35,037 nucleotides of DNA from contig CANGOA010000013.1 of the NCBI GenBank assembly GCA_947455255.1, positions 1-35,037 on the forward strand. Reading direction: 5' to 3'. This DNA is from Flavobacteriia bacterium. Lineage in GTDB: Bacteria > Bacteroidota > Bacteroidia > Flavobacteriales_D > Crocinitomicaceae. Every line of letters starts with the position of its first letter. Positions within the stretch are counted from its first letter, which is position 1. This document shows, in pieces, positions 7,759-16,690 of the stretch. Both the position numbers and the translations under genes were made by a program. A model generated the notes under the pieces. It was not told the origin of the DNA and made no database searches. It saw only the letters and a program-made list of their open reading frames with translations.

Positions 7759-8652
7759 CTATTCTACTGTTCCTAAACTTGCAGAAGAAGTTGGGAAAGC
7801 ACGATCTACTTTTTTGAATAAACCTTGTAGTACTTTACCTGGACCAACCTCAACAACTTCTGTTGCACCATCAGCAATCATTTGTTGCATGGTTTGTGTC
7901 CAACGAACAGGAGCTGTTAATTGTTCAATTAAATTCTTTTTAATTTCATTTGGGTCAGACACAGCTGAAGCAGTTACATTTTGATAGACTGGACAAATGG
8001 GGGTAGCAAATTCTGTAGCTTCAATTGCCTTAGCTAATTCTTCACGTGCTGATTCCATTAAAGGTGAATGGAAAGCGCCACCAACTTGTAATAATACCGC
8101 CATTTTAGCTCCTGCTTCTTTCAATTTCGCACAAGCTTCTTCTACAGAAGTTGTTTCACCTGAAATAACTAATTGTCCTGGACAATTATAGTTAGCAGCT
8201 ACTACAATTCCATTAATACTAGCACAAATATCTTCAATTATTTTGTCTTCTAAACCGATTATAGCAGCCATCGTGGAAGGAACAGATTCACATGCCTTTT
8301 GCATCGCTAATGCACGTTTATGAACTAAGTTTAAACCATCTTCAAAACGCAACGTTTTATTAGCTACAAGCGCAGATATTTCACCTAACGAATGACCAGC
8401 AACCATGTCTGGTTTAAAAGAATCTCCTAAACAAGCTGCTAAAATAGTAGAATGTATAAAGATTGCTGGTTGTGTAATTTTGGTTTGTTTTAATTCTTCA
8501 TCTGTTCCGTAAAACATGATTTTATGAATTTCAAACCCAAGAATTTCATCCGCTTTTAAGAATAATTCTTTTGCTATTTCAGATGAATCAAATAAGTCTT
8601 TACCCATTCCTGAGAATTGAGCACCTTGACCTGGAAAAACGTATGCTTTCAT
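7759..8652 (-). CDS. fabD: Malonyl-CoA:ACP transacylase
   Basis: Loads malonate on acyl carrier protein for fatty acid synthesis in the cytoplasm. The 297-aa protein starts MKAYVFPGQGAQ, with Ser88 in the nucleophile elbow GHSLGE, Arg113 and Gln118 in the KRALAMQ segment, and His195 in GGAFHSPLM completing the catalytic pair. Length is usual. It stands apart from the other fab genes here and has its own promoter at 8681-8710. Confidence 0.96.
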   Translation of the reverse strand: MKAYVFPGQGAQFSGMGKDLFDSSEIAKELFLKADEILGFEIHKIMFYGTDEELKQTKITQPAIFIHSTILAACLGDSFKPDMVAGHSLGEISALVANKTLRFEDGLNLVHKRALAMQKACESVPSTMAAIIGLEDKIIEDICASINGIVVAANYNCPGQLVISGETTSVEEACAKLKEAGAKMAVLLQVGGAFHSPLMESAREELAKAIEATEFATPICPVYQNVTASAVSDPNEIKKNLIEQLTAPVRWTQTMQQMIADGATEVVEVGPGKVLQGLFKKVDRAFPTSSASLGTVE

Positions 8653-8680
8653 GTAAAGTAATTTTCAAATTTAATGTGAG

Positions 8681-8711
8681 CAAATATACAGTTTGCGAAA
8701 TTGATATCAAA
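8681..8711 (-). promoter_or_regulatory. Bacteroidota-type promoter of fabD
   Basis: Reading the minus strand, TTTG (8711-8708) is followed after 19 nt by TATATTTG (8688-8681), a full match to the Bacteroidota -33/-7 promoter. The leader to the fabD ATG would be about 22-24 nt. The -33 box lies within the U tract of the terminator of the preceding minus-strand gene. Confidence 0.7.
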
Positions 8712-8742
8712 AAAAAACTCCTCGACATTAGTGCCGAGGAGT
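8708..8742 (-). terminator. Rho-independent terminator of the T9SS cargo gene
   Basis: Perfect 8-bp stem ACTCCTCG (8717-8724) / CGAGGAGT (8735-8742) with a 10-nt loop; on the minus strand it is followed by a run of T residues (8716-8709). It lies 20 nt after the stop of the minus-strand gene that ends at 8763. Confidence 0.9.
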
Positions 8743-8762
8743 ATCTCAAATTTATATTTTTA

Positions 8763-10652
8763 TTATTGCATTACGTTAAATTTCTTAGAAACAACTGAGT
8801 TGTTAGAAATAACGTTTAATACATACATTCCATTATTGAATGCTTTAGTATCAATATTCATATTGTTAACACCTACATTAGCTTTAACTGATTTACTGTT
8901 GTAAACTACTTTTCCAGATAAATCTGTTACAGTAATATTTACATCTGAAGCAGTTTGCAATTCAAATGATACGTTTAATGAAGTTGTTGCTGGGTTAGGG
9001 TAAACTTTCATTGTACGATCTAATTCATCTAACTCATTAACTGAAGCCTTGTTGTTTTTTACTAAATCTAAAGTCATTGCAAATGGATAGTTAGTTCCTA
9101 AAATAGAACCGTATACTTTAGAGTCTACAAAAGCTAAAGTGTATGGAGTGTTGTACAATAAAGAATTGTAATACACTGAATTTGGCTCAGAATAACCAAA
9201 GTTAATTTTATCATTTAAACTTGTAAAACATACTGCATATTTTTTATTATCCTCCAATGTGATAACATCATCAAATTTTACATTTTGATAAATAATAGAT
9301 AAAGAATCTTTAAATGTGAAATTTTGATTATCAATTAAAGCTACGTTTTTAGCTTTGTTGAACATGAATGTATCTTTAATGTTAAATTCATCATTCCATT
9401 CCCAGAATGAAATACTCACGTTTTGTCCTTTAAGTACCGCATTTTTATTTAATGAATCTGCTGCTTGTGCCCAAAAAGACATACCTGTTGCTTGCACTCG
9501 GTTTGCATTAGGATCTTTTAACACCATACATGCTGTCCAAGTTGTGAAATTTAAAGTTGATGATTTTGTTAATTTTTCAAAATTATATAAATCAGCAGCA
9601 TTGTTATACACTTTAACAACTTTGGTAACAGGGTCATTAATTGTAACGTTGTCTAATGGAACTGTAGAAAACAATGTATCAGACACAAAGAAATCGGAAA
9701 CAAGTTTGTTGTCGATTGGAAAATCTTCATCGCTAGTTATTAATGAATCATTTTTGAAATTTAAAACTTCATACGTTAATTTGTAATGACCAGCTTTCAA
9801 GTCAAATTTTGGAGCAAAACCTTTATTGAAAAACAATAAACTTGTAGTGTCTCCTTTGTTTATAATTACTGGTTTTACTACATTATTACTATCTTTTGTT
9901 GAATAAACAAAATAATCAGAAAATAAAGTGTCATTTTTTTCATTTGTGATTCTAGCTGTACAAACGATGTTGTCTTGGGGTAAATTTCCTTTGTTAAAGA
10001 TTTTAATAGCAAATGTATCACTTACCTCTCCTTCTAATGTTAATTTAGAATTTCGAGTGTAATATTTTGGTTGTAAAGAATACTTCCAACTTAATGCTAA
10101 ATCGTTATCGTAGATTAGTTTTTTACCAATGTAACCTGTTACTGTTTCTTTATTTCTTAAAACTTTACTAATTGCTGACCCATCTTTTAAACTAACAAGG
10201 ATAATAGGAATAGTTACTTTTTTTCCAGTAGCATTAGCAGTAGTTTCACCATTTAACATACCTGATAAATTAAATATTTCTAATGAATCGACAGCTTTTG
10301 TTGTTGAGTTAATACCATGATTGATAACAATAACAGCAATTGCTCCAGCGTTTTGAGCATTCAATGCTTTTACTGAATAACCATAAGTTCCACGGTAAAT
10401 AACAGCAATCTTGCCAGTATAGTTACCTGTTAGCGCTGAGCCAGCAAGTGAATCTGCTCCAGTAGCTAAAACTAAATCTCCAGTAATAGATTTTTTAGAT
10501 AAAACACCATTGTTCCAAGTTAAACTTGTTGAATCTCCATAACCAAAGCTATAAAAACCTTTGATACTTGCTGGTGATTTAATTTCAAACACTGCTTGAG
10601 CGTTTGCTGCTAGCCCGAAAACTAACATCGTAAATAGTAAAATAATTTTCAT
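8763..10652 (-). CDS. T9SS-exported protein with PA domain and C-terminal sorting domain
   Basis: A 629-aa surface or secreted protein of unknown function. Residues 1-19 are a signal peptide ending ANAQ. About residues 60-175 look like a protease-associated (PA) domain (YTGKIAVIYRGTYGYS, NAGAIAVIVIN, IPIILVSLKDGSAI). A central stretch resembles beta-sandwich repeats, and the last 80 residues are a type A T9SS sorting domain (VYPNPATTSLNV, VTDLSGKVVY, NGMYVLNV). No protease motif is seen, although PA domains usually accompany proteases, so it may be a binding or adhesion protein. It is monocistronic, with its own terminator and a candidate -7 element upstream. Confidence 0.85.
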   Translation of the reverse strand: MKIILLFTMLVFGLAANAQAVFEIKSPASIKGFYSFGYGDSTSLTWNNGVLSKKSITGDLVLATGADSLAGSALTGNYTGKIAVIYRGTYGYSVKALNAQNAGAIAVIVINHGINSTTKAVDSLEIFNLSGMLNGETTANATGKKVTIPIILVSLKDGSAISKVLRNKETVTGYIGKKLIYDNDLALSWKYSLQPKYYTRNSKLTLEGEVSDTFAIKIFNKGNLPQDNIVCTARITNEKNDTLFSDYFVYSTKDSNNVVKPVIINKGDTTSLLFFNKGFAPKFDLKAGHYKLTYEVLNFKNDSLITSDEDFPIDNKLVSDFFVSDTLFSTVPLDNVTINDPVTKVVKVYNNAADLYNFEKLTKSSTLNFTTWTACMVLKDPNANRVQATGMSFWAQAADSLNKNAVLKGQNVSISFWEWNDEFNIKDTFMFNKAKNVALIDNQNFTFKDSLSIIYQNVKFDDVITLEDNKKYAVCFTSLNDKINFGYSEPNSVYYNSLLYNTPYTLAFVDSKVYGSILGTNYPFAMTLDLVKNNKASVNELDELDRTMKVYPNPATTSLNVSFELQTASDVNITVTDLSGKVVYNSKSVKANVGVNNMNIDTKAFNNGMYVLNVISNNSVVSKKFNVMQ

Positions 10653-10676
10653 AATTTAAATTTTTAAATGAACGAT

Positions 10677-10684
10677 CAAAAATA
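10677..10684 (-). promoter_or_regulatory. Candidate -7 promoter element of the T9SS cargo gene
   Basis: Minus strand TATTTTTG (10684-10677) fits TAnnTTTG and is 24 nt upstream of the ATG. A -33 TTG is not clear. The remaining sequence to 10834 is AT-rich and shows no other gene. Confidence 0.4.
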
Positions 10685-10834
10685 TAAATAAATGTTAAGA
10701 AATCATAAAATTATTTAATAAAGAAATTAACATAAAATTATTAATTCAAAACAATCTTAAATTGTAAGAGTTTATTTATATACTATCATTTATAAGATGC
10801 GTAAATTAAAGTAAGGTTGCTTAATTATATAAAT

Positions 10835-10862
10835 AAAAAAGGGATCCTAAGATCCCTTTTTT
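10835..10862. terminator. Terminator of metK (symmetric)
   Basis: Perfect 12-bp stem AAAAAAGGGATC (10835-10846) / GATCCCTTTTTT (10851-10862) with loop CTAA. It is U-tailed on both strands and lies 17 nt after the metK stop. Confidence 0.92.
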
Positions 10863-10879
10863 ATCCAAATTATAAAATT

Positions 10880-12136
10880 TTACAATCCAAATGCTGACTT
10901 TACTTTTTCAACGAAATCTAATTTCTCCCAAGTAAATAATTCAACTTCTTTTTCAATAACTTCTCCTGTTGGTCCAACAAATTTTTTCGTAACGACTTCA
11001 TTTTTTCTCCCCATGTGTCCATAAGCAGCAGTTTCGCTATAGATTGGGTTACGTAATTTTAATCGTTGTTCAATAAAGTATGGACGCATGTCAAATATAC
11101 CAGCAGCTATTTTTGCAATTTCACCATCTGTCTTGTTTATTTTACTTGTTCCGTAAGTGTTAATGTATAAACCACATGGTTCTGCAACGCCAATAGCATA
11201 GGAAACTTGTACTAATACCTCATCACAAAGTCCAGCAGCAACTAGGTTTTTAGCTATATGTCTTGTCGCATAAGCAGCGGATCTATCTACTTTACTTGGG
11301 TCTTTTCCCGAAAAAGCTCCTCCACCGTGAGCACCTTTCCCTCCATATGTATCAACGATAATCTTACGACCAGTCAAGCCTGTATCTCCGTGAGGACCAC
11401 CAATAACAAATTTCCCAGTAGGGTTGATATGGTATGTGATTTTATCTGTAAACAACCCTTGTAAATCTCCTTTTACTTTTGCTTTTACGCGAGGGATTAC
11501 AATATTTATAATATCTTCTTTGATTTTAGCTAACATTTTTGGTTCGTCGTCAAAATCATCATGCTGTGTAGAAACAACAATAGAATCAATACGTTGAGGA
11601 ATATTGTCGTCTGAATATTCAATAGTAACCTGTGATTTTGCGTCTGGACGTAAATAACCGATCAAATTTGGTTCGTTGTTACGGATATAGGATAATTCTT
11701 GTAATATTTTATGTGCTAAATCCAATGCCAAAGGCATGTAGTTTTCTGTTTCTTTTGTAGCATAACCAAACATCATTCCTTGATCACCAGCACCTTGTTC
11801 TTCTGGATTTGAGCGGTCAACACCTTGGTTGATATCGTCCGATTGGTCATGAATTGCAGAAAGAATACCACAAGAGTTAGCTTCAAACATGTATTCAGAT
11901 TTTGTATATCCAATTTTTGAAATTACTTCACGTGCAATTTTTTGAACATCTAAATATGTTTTTGTTTTAACCTCACCTGCTAAAACCACTTGACCTGTTG
12001 TTACTAATGTTTCGCATGCAACTTTAGACGATGGGTCGAAAGCCATAAAATTATCAATCAATGCGTCTGAAATTTGATCCGCGATTTTATCTGGATGCCC
12101 TTCAGATACTGATTCTGATGTAAACAAATAAGACAT
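10880..12136 (-). CDS. metK: S-adenosylmethionine synthetase
   Basis: Makes S-adenosylmethionine from methionine and ATP. The 418-aa protein begins [21 protein letters not shown], the usual N-terminal metal and methionine site, and contains the two family signatures [12 protein letters not shown] (about residues 115-126) and [16 protein letters not shown]. Length is slightly longer than E. coli MetK (384 aa), as is common in Bacteroidota. It supplies the methyl donor for RsmE and many others. Divergent from nfu; no SAM riboswitch is visible in the 199-nt gap. Confidence 0.97.
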   Translation of the reverse strand: MSYLFTSESVSEGHPDKIADQISDALIDNFMAFDPSSKVACETLVTTGQVVLAGEVKTKTYLDVQKIAREVISKIGYTKSEYMFEANSCGILSAIHDQSDDINQGVDRSNPEEQGAGDQGMMFGYATKETENYMPLALDLAHKILQELSYIRNNEPNLIGYLRPDAKSQVTIEYSDDNIPQRIDSIVVSTQHDDFDDEPKMLAKIKEDIINIVIPRVKAKVKGDLQGLFTDKITYHINPTGKFVIGGPHGDTGLTGRKIIVDTYGGKGAHGGGAFSGKDPSKVDRSAAYATRHIAKNLVAAGLCDEVLVQVSYAIGVAEPCGLYINTYGTSKINKTDGEIAKIAAGIFDMRPYFIEQRLKLRNPIYSETAAYGHMGRKNEVVTKKFVGPTGEVIEKEVELFTWEKLDFVEKVKSAFGL

Positions 12137-12163
12137 ATTTTTGCTTTTTAAATTAATTTGTCA

Positions 12164-12171
12164 CGAAAGTA
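12164..12171 (-). promoter_or_regulatory. Weak candidate -7 element of metK
   Basis: Minus strand TACTTTCG differs from TAnnTTTG by one base and lies 27 nt before the metK ATG. No -33 TTG at normal spacing. Confidence 0.28.
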
Positions 12172-12313
12172 ATAAAAATGTATGGAATTTATTCATCTCA
12201 ATTTAATTAGATGAAAAATACTTTGAATGTAGACTCTGGAATTATTAGAAGTGTAATATGTATTAAACTTATAAAACATCATCGTGTTACCTCATCAATT
12301 ACTGATATTGTTG

Positions 12314-12321
12314 TATTTTTG
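12314..12321 (+). promoter_or_regulatory. Candidate -7 promoter element (nfu)
   Basis: TATTTTTG, an exact TAnnTTTG match, 14 nt before the ATG at 12336. The same element and nearly the same spacing occur upstream of psd and gmhA. Confidence 0.45.
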
Positions 12322-12335
12322 TTTTAAAAAAAAAT

Positions 12336-12935
12336 ATGCAAGTACCAGTAAATATATATTCGGAAATGACTCCGAATCCTTCAACAATGAAGTTTGTTGC
12401 AAATAAATATTTGTTATTAACAGGAGAATCTGTTGAATTTACCTCTAGTGAAGATTCAAAGGGTTTTTCACCTTTAGCGGAAGAGTTATTTAAATTTCCT
12501 TTTGTTAGAGGTGTGTTTATGGCTAGTAATTTTGTTACAATTACAAAAAGCGATAATATACCTTGGGATTTTATTACAATGGAACTTCGTGAGTTTATTA
12601 AATCATGGATAGCTGAGGGGAAAGACGTATTGATTCAGATGCCAGTATTAAAACCTGTAACCGAAACTACAGATGATGTTATAAAAAAAGTGTATTCACC
12701 TTCTGAGTATGATGATGCGATCCGCAACTTATTAGATGAATATGTTAAACCTGCTGTCGAAACGGATGGTGGAGCTATCGAATTTAGAGGTTTTGAACAA
12801 GGAGTTGTTACAGTTTTACTTAAAGGCTCATGTGCTGGCTGTCCATCTTCTACTGCAACACTAAAAGGAGGGATAGAGAATTTATTAAAACAACATTTGC
12901 CTGAGGTGACTGAAGTTGTTGCAGAAAACATTTAA
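12336..12935 (+). CDS. NifU/Nfu-type Fe-S cluster carrier protein
   Basis: Cytoplasmic scaffold or carrier that holds and delivers Fe-S clusters. The 199-aa protein has an N-terminal Nfu_N-type domain (TPNPSTMKFVANK at residues 12-24, FPFVRGVFMA at 54-63) and a C-terminal NifU domain with VETDGGAIEFRGF and the cluster-binding C166-x-x-C169 in GSCAGCPSS. This two-domain layout is that of eukaryotic Nfu1 and Bacteroidota homologs rather than E. coli NfuA. It is first in a plus-strand run with a glycosyltransferase gene 35 nt downstream. Confidence 0.92.
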   Translation: MQVPVNIYSEMTPNPSTMKFVANKYLLLTGESVEFTSSEDSKGFSPLAEELFKFPFVRGVFMASNFVTITKSDNIPWDFITMELREFIKSWIAEGKDVLIQMPVLKPVTETTDDVIKKVYSPSEYDDAIRNLLDEYVKPAVETDGGAIEFRGFEQGVVTVLLKGSCAGCPSSTATLKGGIENLLKQHLPEVTEVVAENI

Positions 12936-12970
12936 CATTTTTTCGTGATAATATAGTTAACAGTTTGTGC

Positions 12971-14263
12971 ATGGTTTTTAGAGATAAAAAAGTATTAATT
13001 CTGTCCTATTATTGGCCTCCAAGCGGTGGATCAGGAGTACAACGTTGGATGTATTTTGCTAAAAATTTTTCTGAATTTGAAATAACACCTGTTGTAATAA
13101 CTGTTGATGAAAAATACGCTTCTTATCCAAGTAAAGATTTGACGTTTAATGATTTGGTCTCTAAGATAGAGGTCCACAAAACAAAAACACTTGAACCATT
13201 AAGGTTTTACTCATTTCTTAAAAGTGGCAAGTCAAATAAAGTGGTTCCTCAAGGAAATGTCGGAGGAAGTAAAAAAGGAGTACTAGATAAGATTGCAACA
13301 TATATAAGAGCAAATTATTTTATGCCAGATGCACGTGTTGGGTGGAATAAGTATGCATATTCTAAAGCGAAATCATTAATTCAAAAAGAACATTTTGATT
13401 TTGTTATTACAACAGGTCCGCCTCACTCTACTCATTTGGTAGGGTTACAACTAAAGAAAGAATTTGGGATATCTTGGTTAGCTGATTTTAGAGATCCATG
13501 GACAGAAGTGTATTATAATAATTTATTTAAGAGAACAGCTCGTAATGAAAAGAAGGATGTTGCGATGGAGCTTTCAGTATTAGAAAATGCTGATTTAGTT
13601 CTAACTGTCGGACCATCAATGAAAGAATTACTTTTGAATAAAGTACCGTCTCAGGCATCAAAATTTCATTTTATTTATAATGGTTTTGATGAATCAAAAT
13701 TTAATTCATTGGTAAAAGTAGTAAACCAAGTTTTTACTATTCGATACGTTGGAACTTTGACTGAAAATTATCCTTATAAAACGTTTGTTGAAGCGCTAAA
13801 CTTACTTGATATTGAAGCTAATTTAATACAATTAGAATTTATAGGTAATATTGAAGAATCTGTTTATAATTATATTAAAAACAGTGTAAAATATAAAGTG
13901 ATTAATGTACCGTCTGTATCTCATAATGATGCAATACAGTATATGAAAAATGCTGACTTATTACTTCTATTACTTCCTTTTATGGAGAATTCTCAAATAA
14001 TGTTGACAGGGAAATTATTTGAATATTTAGCAACAAGAAATCCAATTTTATGTATTGGAGATTATAAGGCTGATGCAGCAAAAATTATTGAGAAAATAGA
14101 AAACTCTATAGTATTAAGTCAATTTCAAGAAAAAGAAATTTCTCAGTTTATTCAGTTAACTATGAAATCAGATGTAATACAAGTTCAATCTTTGTTAGAT
14201 GTAGCTAAATTTAGTCGTTTTGAAACAGCAAAAGAATTAAGTGAACTTATCCAAAGTTATTAA
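12971..14263 (+). CDS. Glycosyltransferase, GT4-like
   Basis: Probable nucleotide-sugar-dependent glycosyltransferase of the GT-B fold acting at the inner face of the membrane on surface glycans. The N-terminus VLILSYYWPPSGGSGVQR holds the Gly-rich acceptor-side motif, with FVITTGPPHSTH and WLADFRDPW further on; the C-terminal half has FRYVGT-like IRYVGTLTENYP and GKLFEYLATRNPIL, the donor-binding helix region seen in GT4 enzymes. About 430 aa from the ATG at 12971; the frame extends two codons upstream to TTG, which seems less likely as a start. The acceptor and sugar cannot be read from the sequence. Confidence 0.85.
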   Translation: MVFRDKKVLILSYYWPPSGGSGVQRWMYFAKNFSEFEITPVVITVDEKYASYPSKDLTFNDLVSKIEVHKTKTLEPLRFYSFLKSGKSNKVVPQGNVGGSKKGVLDKIATYIRANYFMPDARVGWNKYAYSKAKSLIQKEHFDFVITTGPPHSTHLVGLQLKKEFGISWLADFRDPWTEVYYNNLFKRTARNEKKDVAMELSVLENADLVLTVGPSMKELLLNKVPSQASKFHFIYNGFDESKFNSLVKVVNQVFTIRYVGTLTENYPYKTFVEALNLLDIEANLIQLEFIGNIEESVYNYIKNSVKYKVINVPSVSHNDAIQYMKNADLLLLLLPFMENSQIMLTGKLFEYLATRNPILCIGDYKADAAKIIEKIENSIVLSQFQEKEISQFIQLTMKSDVIQVQSLLDVAKFSRFETAKELSELIQSY

Positions 14264-14275
14264 ATCCATAGTCAG

Positions 14276-15892
14276 ATGAAGTCTATTATATGTTCCTGCT
14301 TTTTAATCTTGATACAATTTAAAACCTATGCACAATTATTTAAAAGTAATCAGGATTCGCTTCGAGGAACTATTACTTCTGAGCGAATTTGGTGGGATGT
14401 AAAAAAATACGAATTAGAGATTGAACCTACTATTTCTAAACAAAAAATCATAGGGAAAAACATAATTACTTTTTTTACATTAAGTCATGGAAAAAGTATG
14501 CAAATTGATTTGCAAGAACCTATGGAAATTGACTCAATAAATTTTTCTGAAGAAAAAACGGAACTAACACGTAATGGTAATCTCTATTATGTTTCTTTTG
14601 AAAATGAACTTATAGCGGATAAAATTTATAGTATTACAATATATTTTTCAGGTAAACCACGAAAAGCAGTTAACGCACCATGGGACGGAGGTTGGATTTG
14701 GACTAAGGATTCAAAAGGAAATCCATGGGTTACCGTTGCTTGCCAAGGTTTAGGTGCAAGTTCTTGGTATCCTTGTAAAGATCATCAAAGTGATGAGCCA
14801 GATCAAGGGGCTACAATAGCAGTAAAAGTTCCAAATAATCTAGTAGCTGTTTCTAATGGAAGGTTTATTGGTAAAAAAGAGAATTCCAAAAATAAAACGA
14901 CATTTTATTGGGAAGTTAAAAATCCGATAAACTCTTACAATATTGTTCCATACATTGGGAAATACGTTCATTGGTCAGATTTATATTATGGAGAAAAGGG
15001 AACTTTGTCTTTAGATTATTGGGTGTTAGAAAAGAATCTAGATAAATCAAAGAATCAATTTTTACAAGTGAAATCGATGCTCGCTTGCTTTGAAAATTGG
15101 TTTGGTGCTTACCCATTTTATGAAGATGGTTATAAATTAGTAGAATCACCACACCTTGGTATGGAACATCAAAGTGCAATTGCATACGGAAATAAGTTTA
15201 AAAATGGATATGAAGGAAATGATATTTCACGTACAGGTAATGGTGATAAATGGGATTTTATAATTGTTCACGAAAGTGGTCATGAATGGTTTGGAAATAG
15301 CATTACCTCTTATGATATTGCAGATATGTGGATTCATGAAGCTTTCACAAGTTATTCAGAAGTATTATATACAGAATACCTTTTCGGAAAGGAAGCTGGA
15401 GATAAATACGTTCAAGGAATTCGCGCTCGAATAAATAACGATATTCCAATTATAGGAAAGTACGGCTTAAATAAAGAGGGTAGTGGCGATATGTATTTTA
15501 AAGGATCGAATTTGATACATATGATACGTCAACTAATCAATAATGACGAAAAGTTTAAATCTTTACTATTAAGTATTAATAAAAAGTATTTTCATAAAAC
15601 ACTTACTTCTCAGCAATTGGAAAAGTATATTATTGATTTAACTGGTTTACCATTACAAAAAGTATTTGATCAATATCTAAGAACTACACAAATACCAATA
15701 TTAGAATATAAAAAAGTGAATAATGAAATAGAATATCGATGGGTAAATTGTGTTGATGGGTTTGAATTAAAGTTTAAGCTTCAAAATGGAAAATGGTTTG
15801 AGTGTAGTACAGATTGGAAAAAGACAGATGCTTTATTTTCAGATTTTATTATTGACTCAAATTTTTATGTAAGAATAAATAAAGTTGAATAA
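14276..15892 (+). CDS. M1-family metallopeptidase, exported
   Basis: Zinc aminopeptidase of the gluzincin class. Residues 1-19 are a signal peptide (ending TYAQ), so it works in the periplasm or outside. GMEHQSAIAY stands for the GAMEN-type substrate motif; the zinc site is H332-E333-x-x-H336 with E355 exactly 18 residues later. At 538 aa it is shorter than full M1 aminopeptidases and resembles the leukotriene A4 hydrolase-like, compact Bacteroidota forms with an N-terminal beta domain and no long C-terminal helical domain. It starts 12 nt after the glycosyltransferase, probably cotranscribed. Confidence 0.9.
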   Translation: MKSIICSCFLILIQFKTYAQLFKSNQDSLRGTITSERIWWDVKKYELEIEPTISKQKIIGKNIITFFTLSHGKSMQIDLQEPMEIDSINFSEEKTELTRNGNLYYVSFENELIADKIYSITIYFSGKPRKAVNAPWDGGWIWTKDSKGNPWVTVACQGLGASSWYPCKDHQSDEPDQGATIAVKVPNNLVAVSNGRFIGKKENSKNKTTFYWEVKNPINSYNIVPYIGKYVHWSDLYYGEKGTLSLDYWVLEKNLDKSKNQFLQVKSMLACFENWFGAYPFYEDGYKLVESPHLGMEHQSAIAYGNKFKNGYEGNDISRTGNGDKWDFIIVHESGHEWFGNSITSYDIADMWIHEAFTSYSEVLYTEYLFGKEAGDKYVQGIRARINNDIPIIGKYGLNKEGSGDMYFKGSNLIHMIRQLINNDEKFKSLLLSINKKYFHKTLTSQQLEKYIIDLTGLPLQKVFDQYLRTTQIPILEYKKVNNEIEYRWVNCVDGFELKFKLQNGKWFECSTDWKKTDALFSDFIIDSNFYVRINKVE

Positions 15893-15956
15893 AAAAAACC
15901 TTGACCAAATTAAGTAAACAAAATATTTCTATTTTTATAATCATAAATAAACTAAA

Positions 15957-16670
15957 ATGTCAGACAGCATCGTAATTATACCTACGTACAACGAAATTGA
16001 AAACATTGAAAAAATGATTCGTAAGGTAATGAGTTACGAAAAAGCATTTCATATTTTAATTATTGAGGATGGTTCACCAGACGGGACATCTATTAAAGTG
16101 AAAGAATTACAAAAAGAATTTCCCGAGCGTCTATATATGGAGGAACGCTCAGGAAAGTTAGGTCTAGGAACTGCGTATATTCATGGATTTAAATGGAGTT
16201 TAGCACATGGGTATACTTATGTTTTTGAAATGGATTGTGATTTTTCACATAATCCTGACGACTTAATTAGATTACTCGAACCATTAGAAGCTGGAACACA
16301 CAAGCTAAGTATAGGGTCTAGATATACGAAAGGTGGTAAAACAATTAATTGGCCTTTAGGAAGAATATTAATGTCTTATTTTGCATCTGTATATGTTCGA
16401 ATGGTTCTTTTTATTAGCATTAAGGATACAACGGCAGGATTCAAATGTTATCATAAGGATGTTCTAGAAAAAATTAAATTTGATAACATTCCATTCAAAG
16501 GATATGCTTTTCAGATTTGCATGAAATATGCAGCAATACGACACGGGTTTAAATTAATTGAAGTTCCTATAACTTTTATTGATCGTGAATTCGGTACATC
16601 TAAAATGAATGCTAGTATTTTCAAAGAAGCGCTTTATGGTGTTTGGAAAATGCGAGGGATGAAATTATAA
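15957..16670 (+). CDS. Polyprenol monophosphomannose synthase-like GT2 glycosyltransferase
   Basis: Likely transfers a sugar (mannose in the archetype DPM1) from a nucleotide donor to polyprenyl phosphate. The 237-aa soluble GT-A domain shows IIPTYNEIENIE (residues 6-17), IIEDGSPDGT, EMDCDFSHNPDD with the metal-binding DxD-like site, IGSRYTKGG and TTAGFKCY. No C-terminal transmembrane domain is present, as in the short DPM1 class. It precedes the dihydroorotase-like gene by 20 nt and DUF4296 after it, an order I recall as common in Flavobacteriia. Confidence 0.88.
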   Translation: MSDSIVIIPTYNEIENIEKMIRKVMSYEKAFHILIIEDGSPDGTSIKVKELQKEFPERLYMEERSGKLGLGTAYIHGFKWSLAHGYTYVFEMDCDFSHNPDDLIRLLEPLEAGTHKLSIGSRYTKGGKTINWPLGRILMSYFASVYVRMVLFISIKDTTAGFKCYHKDVLEKIKFDNIPFKGYAFQICMKYAAIRHGFKLIEVPITFIDREFGTSKMNASIFKEALYGVWKMRGMKL

Positions 16671-16690
16671 GTTTCTATTAAAAAAAAACA

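Noticed and set aside
12137-12335. SAM riboswitch upstream of metK
   Set aside because: No conserved stems or pseudoknot of SAM-I, SAM-II or SAM-V type could be recognised; the gap is AT-rich and holds only divergent promoter candidates.
14916-15185. Minus-strand frame inside the M1 peptidase gene, and other long antisense frames such as 9355-9786 and 24819-25343
   Set aside because: They lie fully inside well-identified genes, have no recognisable domains and reflect codon bias of the true frame.
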